Of a stretch of DNA of 64,000 nucleotides, positions 50,804 through 58,658 are shown piece after piece. Each line of letters opens with the position of its first letter. The stretch's first letter is position 1. The translations under genes were made by a program, and so were the position numbers. Under the pieces are notes generated by a model. It made no database searches. It was not told the DNA's origin and saw nothing but the letters and a program-made list of their open reading frames with translations. This DNA is from JANELJ01 sp024511395 (GTDB taxonomy: Bacteria; Pseudomonadota; Gammaproteobacteria; GRL18): the NCBI GenBank assembly GCA_963681975.1, contig OY820613.1:1674001-1738000 (forward strand). Reading direction: 5' to 3'.

Positions 50804-52624
50804 TTATGCTGCCTGTGTAGAGCTGGTTAAAATAGGAATTCGACCTTTGATCACGCGGCCGCCTGAAAGCTTGGCGATGTACTCCAGGTTGGGGAGCTGG
50901 CCTAATAACTGCGGTGGAAACATATCGCCTTCTTCCTCCATCAAGCGTTCGCCATGATTGCCGGTAAACAACGCGGGGCTGTCCGAGTTGGACGACATAC
51001 CTTGAGTTTGCATGATGTACTGCAACCGAGTCTTAGGCAGATTGTCGGTAATGTACTGCTGTGTTTCGGCGTCCATCACCCGAAGGGCTATCAAGTTGTT
51101 GATGTTACCTAACACCTGGCGAGCCTTAGCTTCACTGCCTGTACGAGCGGCAAAGTCAGAAAAGGTCTGAGTAGCAATCACACAACGCATTTTTGCGCCA
51201 CGGCCTTTGTTGAGCAGTTGAATGAAGGGATCGTTGACGACTTCAGCCGCCTCATCGATGAAGATATTTACGGGACGATTTTCAACACCATAGTTATAGC
51301 GGTCACCGGCCACTGCGGTGAGATCGGATAAAAGCAACGAACCAATGGCGCTGCCAACCATGGCGTCGGTCAATGAATCCAATCCGATATAGGCCACTTG
51401 GGCATTGTTGATAATACGGCCAGAATCCGTAATTAACCGGCTGTCATCCACATCGTTTGCAATCGGTGATAGCAATGGACCTAGTTCACTTGATGTGAGC
51501 ATATTGAGCACCGGCATCAATGAGGCCACCATCTTTGAATAGTGGGTTCTGTCATGCTCAAACATACTCAATAGCCCCTCTAAATCAGTATTGGCGGCAA
51601 CGGGCTGAATGCGTTCGTAGTAGAAAAGCAGCATCGCCATAGCTTGTTTAGCCAAGGTATTGGCCTTTTCGGTAAAGCGTTTAATCTCCACACTAAAGTT
51701 CGGATACACCTGCTCCCCCCAGGCCGTGACGGCTTTTACTACCAAGCCTTCTGGGCCACCTTCCAAGAATCGTCTCAGTGTTTTCAGATCAGGACGTTGT
51801 GACGTAAGCAACAGACCTTGCACTATGTTATTCAGTGCCATTTGACCAAAGGCTTTAAATGGATCAGCACCGGTTTCAGATGGGATTAATGCCGCAATTC
51901 GGCTGGCAATTTCAGTGCCCCGGTTAAAGTTTCTCAGGGGATTAAGACGTACTGAATGCTCTGGAAAACCCGGATGAAAATACACAAAGCGTTCAGGACT
52001 ACCGGCGGCAATACAGGCTCGCTGTGCATTATCCTTAAGTTCTTTGTCTCCCTTGGGGTCAATAATAATCACGGCTTCATTGCGCAAAATGGCCTGAGTG
52101 ATCATCGCATCAAAGCATCGGGTTTTTCCGGCACCGGTCGTACCGACAATTAAGGTATGGCCTTCTGTGTGACCAACTGGCTGGTAAACATCTTCTTCTT
52201 TGGGCTCGACACCATGAATCCAGGTCGAACCCATTTGTTTGCCGTGACTTTGGTTAAGCAAGGTTTGCTTATCCCGCTTTAGGATTTCATAAGCACGTTG
52301 AGCATGACGTTGGTCCCACTCAAAGCCATAACCTAACCACAATTCATCAGGATGTTTTGCCATCACCTTTTGTAAATGCGAAAGCTCCATAAAAGCCAAA
52401 GGTTTGCCTTTTAGCCCCTTCTGCAACTTATAAAGACGGTAAGCCTCAGGCAGGCGATACAACGCCATGCCCGAGGAAATCCCTGTCATCCACCAAAATG
52501 GTTCAGGTGGTAACTCAGTCAGCATTTCTGCGGCTATTGCCCCTGTTGCCCCAACCAGCCAACCTGCTGCTGCCATGGCTTCATAGTCCGTGCGCCAAGG
52601 CATCTCGTATGCGTTTTCTTTCAT
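50804..52624 (-). CDS. traD: conjugative coupling protein TraD (VirD4-like)
   Basis: 606 codons. Two N-terminal membrane segments (residues about 18-60), Walker A GTTGAGKT at 161-168, Walker B-like AVIIIDPKGD and VNIFIDEAAEVV, and the arginine-finger region RCVIATQTFSDF. It couples the relaxase-DNA complex to the secretion channel and pumps DNA. Downstream of traI with a 48-nt gap. Intact. Confidence 0.96.
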   Translation of the reverse strand: MKENAYEMPWRTDYEAMAAAGWLVGATGAIAAEMLTELPPEPFWWMTGISSGMALYRLPEAYRLYKLQKGLKGKPLAFMELSHLQKVMAKHPDELWLGYGFEWDQRHAQRAYEILKRDKQTLLNQSHGKQMGSTWIHGVEPKEEDVYQPVGHTEGHTLIVGTTGAGKTRCFDAMITQAILRNEAVIIIDPKGDKELKDNAQRACIAAGSPERFVYFHPGFPEHSVRLNPLRNFNRGTEIASRIAALIPSETGADPFKAFGQMALNNIVQGLLLTSQRPDLKTLRRFLEGGPEGLVVKAVTAWGEQVYPNFSVEIKRFTEKANTLAKQAMAMLLFYYERIQPVAANTDLEGLLSMFEHDRTHYSKMVASLMPVLNMLTSSELGPLLSPIANDVDDSRLITDSGRIINNAQVAYIGLDSLTDAMVGSAIGSLLLSDLTAVAGDRYNYGVENRPVNIFIDEAAEVVNDPFIQLLNKGRGAKMRCVIATQTFSDFAARTGSEAKARQVLGNINNLIALRVMDAETQQYITDNLPKTRLQYIMQTQGMSSNSDSPALFTGNHGERLMEEEGDMFPPQLLGQLPNLEYIAKLSGGRVIKGRIPILTSSTQAA

Positions 52625-52672
52625 TCATGCTCCGCAAAATAACCGTTTGCAATCCGATTAATTTCAAATGGA

Positions 52673-54823
52673 TTAACGTTCAGCGTGAGCGGTAAACAGA
52701 ACCGTTTCCCCCTCATCAAACTGGCATTGGTCACTGGCCGAGATCCCCCGAAGCAGCTGTCCGGCTGGAATGCCATGCTCATTGGCGACTAGGCGTAAGG
52801 TTTGTATCGTGACGCGAATACCATCGGCACTATGATCCACGTCTGGGTAATCGCCATCGGTCAGTAAGATGGGCAAATCTTTCACAAAATTAACCATCTG
52901 TTGCCGCTGCGCGTGTTTGGGGTCTGTACTTGAGTTCGCATTGGGCACAATCGGCTTTTGCTTACGCTCCGCTCTTGTGGCGGGCTCATTTGCTTGGGCA
53001 TTGGTTGTCTCAGTTCGACTCGGACGCGGTAAGGCCTCTTCGTTCTGAATTGCTGCCGCAGGTTCTGCGTATTGTTTTGGAAGGTCAATCAGTGCAGTAA
53101 ACCCTTTAGAAATCGATACTTTCAGCAGTAACCCTTGCTCCTGAACTCCATCATTTGTGGTCACAGTTCTGGCTTTACGCGTCGGGTTTGCCGGATCTAG
53201 TTCAAGCCAATCGAATCGACTGAGTTCAGCAAGCAGTTTTCGGGGGGCACACCAAGGTCTTACGGCATCGGGATAGCGGATCAGTATCTGTTCACCAACC
53301 ATAACCAACGCACTGCTGGCCTCTGGGAGCCACGCCAAAGATTCAGGGAGATTCAATGCCTCTGCATCGTGCTGGTTTACGTTATTTGAGATAGCGCCAT
53401 CATATGAATTGTTAGGCTTTTCACATCCATCACCTGGAGCATTTTCAGTTGCCTGAAGGTGATTAACATCACTGGCATGACGAAGTTCATCATCTTGTTC
53501 GGACGGTTTTGTCGATGGCAACTCAGCCGATTTGCTGTGTTCAATTGATGATGACGCTTCAGGCAAGCCTGGCTGCTTACTGGAGCGACTCTGTGGCTCT
53601 GCTTGTGTTTGCTGTGTCGCTTCCCACTCAGATTTTCTAAACAGTCTCACGCTACTTGGTACATTCGAGCTGAACAATAAATCGGCCTCAGATATATGCA
53701 GCATGGGTAACCAGATTGGCTTGTCGTCTTTGAACAGCACTTCAGGGGCAAGGCTTTCATATCGCTCATTTGAGGCGGATTTAATGGCCAATCCTCGCTC
53801 AATGAGGATGTCCGCAAGGGTATCGGGATCTCTTGGGATGCCAGGTATCTTGTCTTTGGCCAACAGCTCAATGATGTCCTTAGCCGCGCTTTTCCAGACT
53901 AGGTAAAGATTGGTTGATTGATTCGATTTTCGTAACCAGACTCTGGCGTCTCGCTGATTGACCAGCCACTGGGAACTGGCAAGTAATCGCCTCATGGCAT
54001 CAAGTAGATAGCGTTCGACTGGGACACCAAGGGCATTGTCGTCAACGGAAATTCGTTGAGCTTTCAGGTCTCGCTGTACACTGGTTTGGTCAGCTTCAAT
54101 AACCAATTTAGACAGGACATGCTCGGGATCGGTATTGCCAATTGCCTCCAGCATGGCTTGCAAAATTTCAGGACCCGGCTGGGTTAACCAGGCGAGCAAC
54201 TCAGGTGTCATCACCCGGTTTAATACCAAAATTGAAAATTGCTCGTGCCGCTTGCACCGTCCGTCGCGCCAGCGAATGAAATAGCGTTCAATGCTGTTGT
54301 TACTGATCCACTGGGATAAGGTTTCTAAAAAAGGGTTCCATTGATAGCGTCCATCTTCATCCGTGATGGACAAGTCTGAAACGGGCTTACCAATATCATG
54401 GAACAAACCGCCAAGAGCCGCTGCAACACGCCACCTTGGCTCTAGCTCTTTTTTCTCAACCGGTGTGCCACTGGCAACAAAGATGATCCCTTCCGCTGCT
54501 TGTGCCGCCCAGAAAGCAACTTCCAAAGAATGACGTAATAGACCACCAGCACCACTGTGATGATGATGCTCAGATGCTGGCAGCAAGTGGACATAAGCAG
54601 CCAGATGATCAATGCAGGGCTGAATTAACCTTTGAAAATCACGCTGGTTGAAGCCAAGTACCTGGCGCAGTTTGGCAATTAGCTCGTCTTGTGTGGACTG
54701 CAAATCCTCGGGTGACGCAGCAGGCAACCCCTTCAGAAATGGCGGATAGCGTGGAATGTCTGCATCCAGTTGAGATGACAGCTCTGGTATTGCTTTGGCT
54801 TGAAAAAATAGGTTTTTGAACAT
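52673..54823 (-). CDS. traI: MOBH-type relaxase TraI
   Basis: 716 codons. The relaxase domain has the histidine cluster SEHHHHSGAGGLLRH (H86-H89 and H97) and an HD pair GLFHDIGKP (H142, D143), the MOBH signature in which metal is bound by HD-type residues. The C-terminal DUF1528-like part (ILLTDGDYPDVDHSADGIRV) follows a Gln/Ser-rich linker. It nicks oriT and leads the transferred strand. oriT is expected outside this window, by analogy with SXT. Confidence 0.95.
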   Translation of the reverse strand: MFKNLFFQAKAIPELSSQLDADIPRYPPFLKGLPAASPEDLQSTQDELIAKLRQVLGFNQRDFQRLIQPCIDHLAAYVHLLPASEHHHHSGAGGLLRHSLEVAFWAAQAAEGIIFVASGTPVEKKELEPRWRVAAALGGLFHDIGKPVSDLSITDEDGRYQWNPFLETLSQWISNNSIERYFIRWRDGRCKRHEQFSILVLNRVMTPELLAWLTQPGPEILQAMLEAIGNTDPEHVLSKLVIEADQTSVQRDLKAQRISVDDNALGVPVERYLLDAMRRLLASSQWLVNQRDARVWLRKSNQSTNLYLVWKSAAKDIIELLAKDKIPGIPRDPDTLADILIERGLAIKSASNERYESLAPEVLFKDDKPIWLPMLHISEADLLFSSNVPSSVRLFRKSEWEATQQTQAEPQSRSSKQPGLPEASSSIEHSKSAELPSTKPSEQDDELRHASDVNHLQATENAPGDGCEKPNNSYDGAISNNVNQHDAEALNLPESLAWLPEASSALVMVGEQILIRYPDAVRPWCAPRKLLAELSRFDWLELDPANPTRKARTVTTNDGVQEQGLLLKVSISKGFTALIDLPKQYAEPAAAIQNEEALPRPSRTETTNAQANEPATRAERKQKPIVPNANSSTDPKHAQRQQMVNFVKDLPILLTDGDYPDVDHSADGIRVTIQTLRLVANEHGIPAGQLLRGISASDQCQFDEGETVLFTAHAER

Positions 54824-54940
54824 GATGAACCTCCGACACGATAGTGTGAAGGTTCAATCTGCTGTTGCCGGTTGATTAGACTCAAAAATCCGATATGTAT
54901 TAACACATATGCCATAAAATGCCCGAGAGAGCTTATCAAG
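54824..54940. promoter_or_regulatory. traI upstream region
   Basis: Contains a dyad ATATGT-ATTAAC-ACATAT (54893-54910) followed by GCCATAAAATGCCC. It must hold the traI promoter or a site for the ICE activator. No clear sigma-70 boxes assigned. Confidence 0.4.
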
Positions 54941-55654
54941 CTAAGACGTATTTCTACTTGGCCTTTTAGTTTTTTTTCCAACTCTCCTTTTGGGTTTTTC
55001 AATCGGTGTAAAAGCTTCTTGTAGGTGATCGCGAAACCATCGGCGTCGCTCAACTTGGCGAAACTCGTTCAAGACAAACCGATAGTCACACGAGCCAAGA
55101 CGATCACCACAACCACATGGACACGGTAATTTATTTGCCTCACGCTTGCGCAAACCTAACGCTTTCAGTGCCCATAGAACTGATGCTTTACCATTAACAT
55201 TGAACAACTGAGAATAATCATCAATCAGCCCTTTCTCACCATGGTCCAGTTCGCCATAGGGAAAGTTGCCAAATTCAACCCTATGGGACACCGAATAAAG
55301 AAACCTGACAACAATCTTTTCGAAAAAGGTTGTCAATGACGAGTCGGTTTTCAAAATTGACTTAATTTTCAGGTCTGAGCCAAGACAAAATGATCCATCA
55401 GAGTAAGTATGGAAGTCCTGATTACGAGGAAAGTAACCAGCGGTATCAAACACCACTGGTAAAGCCCTAGGATAATCACTTGGGCATACAATCCTTAGAG
55501 AAAATGTTCGCTCTATAAACCGACTTCCAGCTAGCTGTGCTTTTAACAGATACTCTCCCTGCAACTCAACCTTATCTGCATGGACATCTACTAATCTAAT
55601 GTTCGGATAGGCCGAGAGAAAAGCCTCTAGGCCTACAGCCTTCCAGTGCTTCAT
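54941..55654 (-). CDS. E2-like (UBC-fold) protein with Cys-rich C-terminus, CBASS-type
   Basis: 237 codons. It has an E2-like arrangement: strands FSLRIVCPSDYPRALPVVFD, then a HxxxxDGSFCLG motif (H82, C90) that matches the catalytic-Cys region of prokaryotic E2/UBC proteins. A C-terminal Cys cluster (PCPCGCGDRLGSC, about 177-189) may bind zinc, and the tail is very basic. In short type II CBASS operons an E2-like protein is encoded next to a CD-NTase and conjugates it to targets to prime signalling. Here the gene lies 3 nt after a truncated CD-NTase-like frame. Family placement is by motif, not search. Confidence 0.62.
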   Translation of the reverse strand: MKHWKAVGLEAFLSAYPNIRLVDVHADKVELQGEYLLKAQLAGSRFIERTFSLRIVCPSDYPRALPVVFDTAGYFPRNQDFHTYSDGSFCLGSDLKIKSILKTDSSLTTFFEKIVVRFLYSVSHRVEFGNFPYGELDHGEKGLIDDYSQLFNVNGKASVLWALKALGLRKREANKLPCPCGCGDRLGSCDYRFVLNEFRQVERRRWFRDHLQEAFTPIEKPKRRVGKKTKRPSRNTS

Positions 55655-55657
55655 CTA

Positions 55658-55973
55658 TTACTTAAACCATGGCTTTGGATCAGATGATTGAATTGCGAAA
55701 GTTGGTTTTGCTGTCACCGCAGGAATCCCCAAGAGACGTGCTACCGAACTTGAATCAAGCTTCAGATCCAAACCATTTTGCGCCGCATTTACTATTCGTT
55801 GCGTATCATCACTTGAGCAAAGAGCACTAAAATCAGCTCTAGCTTGATACAGCCATTTATAAAAGTTTTCTTGTAATCGGTATTGAGCAGATTTTTCGTC
55901 ATACCACTTGTCTGCAAAATCTTCGGCTGGGTTAACTGGGTTCGGAATCATTGGCGCTTGTGCAGAAATATGG
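55658..55973 (-). pseudogene. CD-NTase-like (SMODS) C-terminal fragment, cut by IS481
   Basis: The frame is open upstream of ATG 55951 right up to the IS481 border (…HISAQAPMIPNPVNPAEDFADKW…), so the ATG is internal. IPNPVNPAEDFADKW and FYKWLYQARADFSAL match the end of OAS-like/CD-NTase nucleotidyltransferases as I remember them. The catalytic GS…DxD half is absent. With the adjacent E2-like gene this suggests a broken CBASS operon. About 105 codons remain. Confidence 0.55.
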
Positions 55974-57170
55974 TGTAGTAGTTCATACCTGATCTGACAG
56001 TCGGCTTGACTTAGTGAGAGTTTCCCGTTTTGATTAAAGGTGTCGAACCTTTATGACAAAACAAAAGGAGACTCTCATGTTTCATACTAACAATCCTATC
56101 ATCAAACATAAAGCCGGTTTATTAAATTTAGCCGAAGAATTAGGAAATGTGTCCAAAGCCTGCCAGGTTATGGGTGTATCAAGAGATACTTTTTACCGGT
56201 ATCAGGAACTGGTGGATGAAGGTGGCCTGGAAGCACTGATTTCAAAAAGCCGAAGAACGCCTAATTTGAAAAATCATGTTGATCCGGACACTGAAAAGAA
56301 GGTCTGTGAATATGCCATTGAATTTCCCGCACATGGCCAGGCCAGAACCAGTAATGAATTGAGAAAAAGAGGCATTTTTGTATCCGGAAGTGGTGTACGC
56401 TCTGTCTGGCTGCGCAATAACCCGGAGAACTTTAAAAAGCGCCTTAAGGCTGGAAGATAAGGTAGCCCAGGAAGGCATTATACTCAGTGATGAGCAGGTG
56501 GCCGCCCTGGAGAAGAAAAAGCAGGATGATGAAGCCTGTGGTGAAATTGAAACGGCTCATCCTGGTTATCCGGGTTCTCAGGATACCTTTTATGTCGGTA
56601 CATTAAAAGGCGTGGGGCGTATCTATCAGCAAACCTTTGTGGATACCTATAGCAAAGTCGCTTTTGCCAGGCTTTACACCACAAAAACGCCTGTTACAGC
56701 AGCCGATATGCTTAATGATAAAGTCCTGCCATTCTTTGCAGAGCAGGAGCTCCCTTTATTAAGAATTTTAACCGACCGGGGAACAGAATACTGTGGTCGC
56801 GTGGAGCACCATGATTATCAGCTGTATCTGGCCATTAATGATATTGATCATACGAAAACCAAAGCGCGTTCACCTCAGACCAATGGAATATGTGAGCGAT
56901 TTCATAAAACCATATTACAGGAATTTTATCAGGTCACATTCAGAAAGAAACTGTATTCATCTATGGAAGAATTACAAAAAGATCTGGACGAATGGATCAG
57001 ATATTATAATAATGAACGTACCCATCAGGGAAAAATGTGTTGTGGAAGAACACCCATGGATACATTAACTGATGGGAAATCAGTCTGGACTGAAAAAAAT
57101 TTAGCTCAGGTTTAATCTGACAGACACCTTCAAAACGGGAGGACTGTCAGATCAGATCTGAACTACTACA
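55974..57170 (+). mobile_element. IS481 family element, copy 1 (frameshifted transposase)
   Basis: 1197 bp with inverted ends starting TGTAGTAGTTCA. Almost identical to copy 2 at 61641-62839 but 2 bp shorter, the difference lying in the transposase gene. It cuts the CD-NTase-like gene on the left and an hsdS gene on the right. Confidence 0.88.
56053..57115 (+). pseudogene. IS481 transposase with 2-bp deletion
   Basis: Starts MTKQKETLMFHTNNP; a second start (MFHTNNPII…) with GGAG upstream is also possible. HTH (LGNVSKACQVMGVSRDTFYRY) intact. At about 56450 two bases (CT) present in copy 2 are missing, so the frame stops at 56458 before the DDE core. The rest (LTDRGTEYCG, TNGICERFHKT) continues in another frame to 57115. 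Inactive unless frameshifting occurs. Confidence 0.9.
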
Positions 57171-57281
57171 CTGTTCATTGAGCGGTTACTCACCATACAA
57201 CAACAGCAAATCGAAAAACTAAAAGAATATAAAATCACCCTGATCAACAGTGCCGTCACTGGCAAAATCAAGGTGGCATAA
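57171..57281 (+). pseudogene. hsdS: HsdS specificity subunit, C-terminal tail
   Basis: After the IS481 end the plus frame reads LFIERLLTIQQQQIEKLKEY and INSAVTGKIKVA before TAA, the typical coiled-coil ending of type I HsdS proteins. The rest of hsdS and hsdM are not in this window, so the type I system has lost its methylation half here. Confidence 0.75.
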
Positions 57282-57290
57282 GGACTGACC

Positions 57291-57995
57291 ATGCCAGATC
57301 AACCCGTCTACAAAATATTCTGTGATGAAAGCTGCCACCTTCAACATGATGGTGCGGATATTATGGTACTGGGTGCTATTCATTGCAGCACTGAAAAAGC
57401 CCTGACCTTAACCAAACATATTAAGTGGCTACGTCATCAGCATCAGTACCATACAGAAATCAAGTGGACAAAATTACTCGGCAAGCAGCTCCCATTTTAT
57501 CAGGCATTGATTGATCTTGTTCTGGATGACACGGAGATCAAATTTAAAGCCACCGTTGTACAACACAAGGCAACACTGGATCACGACACATTCAATGCGG
57601 GTTCTCACAACACCTTCTATTATAAAATGTTTTTTTATACCTTGTGCGATTTCCTGCAAGAAGGCAGGGAATATCGAATCTATATGGACTATATGGATAC
57701 TTTAGGTAGTGAGAAAACCAAAACACTATGTGAGGTGCTACAGGCTAAAAAAAAATACAACCTGAATGTTCGTGCCTTTATTGTCCAGTCTTATGAGGCA
57801 CAGCTTATTCAATTATGTGACTTGATCATCGGTGCCATTGCTTACAAGAACCGTAATGATATTGAGCATAAAAGTGAGATAAAAAACCAGATTATTGCCT
57901 ATCTGGAACAAAAACTGGGGCATGAGCTGGACTATGGTTCTCCCCCATGGGAGCGCCAGTTTAATATATTTGGCTTTGCGCCAAGGAGGTTGTAA
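57291..57995 (+). CDS. DUF3800 family protein
   Basis: 234 codons, starting MPDQPVYKIFCDESCHLQHD. The IFCDES motif near the N-terminus and a later YMDYMDTLGSEKT segment give the acidic residues expected of DUF3800, an RNase H-like fold often found beside restriction genes and in phage-defence islands. It starts 9 nt after the hsdS stop and overlaps the next gene as TAATG, so it is part of the hsd operon. Nuclease activity is presumed, not shown. Confidence 0.82.
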   Translation: MPDQPVYKIFCDESCHLQHDGADIMVLGAIHCSTEKALTLTKHIKWLRHQHQYHTEIKWTKLLGKQLPFYQALIDLVLDDTEIKFKATVVQHKATLDHDTFNAGSHNTFYYKMFFYTLCDFLQEGREYRIYMDYMDTLGSEKTKTLCEVLQAKKKYNLNVRAFIVQSYEAQLIQLCDLIIGAIAYKNRNDIEHKSEIKNQIIAYLEQKLGHELDYGSPPWERQFNIFGFAPRRL

Positions 57996-58537
57996 TGCTG
58001 TCTCCGGTGCTGGACTTGAGCGCTCATTCTGAACCGGATGTGTTTGATGTGCTGTACCCGTATTTTTGCCGTGACTTTATTGAGCGGGATACAAAAATTG
58101 ATGGGACTATTTATGTTGACCCACAATGCCAGGGCGTGAGTAATGGCAAGGAGAACATTTTCTGGCACATCACTACCCGCGAACAGAAAAAGAAGGTGGT
58201 GCGCGATAAAAAACTGGTAGAAATCAAAACCCGGCCTTTTGACCCAGATCGCGCCTGCCGGATTAAATGGATTCGGCCCATATTACAGAATCATGGCCAT
58301 GTTGATATAAAGCTTTTTTATCGCAAAGAAACGAAAGGCAAAAAGCCGATTCGTTTGTACTTCTGGGCGCATCGGCACGATTTTGTCGTTATTGTGCAAA
58401 AGCTGGGAAAGTCGACTTCATATCTTGTCACCAGTTTTTATATCACAGAAAACTACAAACGAGCATCGTATCAAAAATGGTACGATAACTACCACAAGGG
58501 AACTGACCCTGCTTTAAAGGGGTGTGAGTGGTTCTGA
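57995..58537 (+). CDS. uncharacterised protein, possible BECR-fold nuclease
   Basis: 180 codons, coupled to the DUF3800 gene by a TAATG overlap, with GGAGG upstream. The C-terminal part (FVVIVQKLGKSTSYLVTSFY followed by ITENYKRASYQKWYDNYH) resembles the final strands of Barnase/EndoU/colicin-like (BECR) RNases: V-x-L-VTSF-I followed by a Lys/Arg/Tyr-rich helix. The match is weak and by eye. An alternative is a restriction-associated protein unique to this operon. Confidence 0.5.
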   Translation: MLSPVLDLSAHSEPDVFDVLYPYFCRDFIERDTKIDGTIYVDPQCQGVSNGKENIFWHITTREQKKKVVRDKKLVEIKTRPFDPDRACRIKWIRPILQNHGHVDIKLFYRKETKGKKPIRLYFWAHRHDFVVIVQKLGKSTSYLVTSFYITENYKRASYQKWYDNYHKGTDPALKGCEWF

Positions 58538-58658
58538 AAAAGGGAAGGAATGGTCGCCTATTATGGACCGGGCGATACGGTCACCTCTTTCTACACAATG
58601 GTAGGTGAGCAAACAGATTATTGCCCGATAAGCGTGTTTTGTCAACATTGAAGACGAA

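Noticed and set aside
54824..54940. oriT next to traI
   Set aside because: In SXT-type elements oriT lies near mobI, away from traI. Only a short dyad is seen here, with no mobI.
55658..55951. 97-aa independent gene upstream of the E2-like gene
   Set aside because: The frame is open without interruption beyond its ATG into the IS481 border and the residues there fit a longer protein, so it is a fragment.
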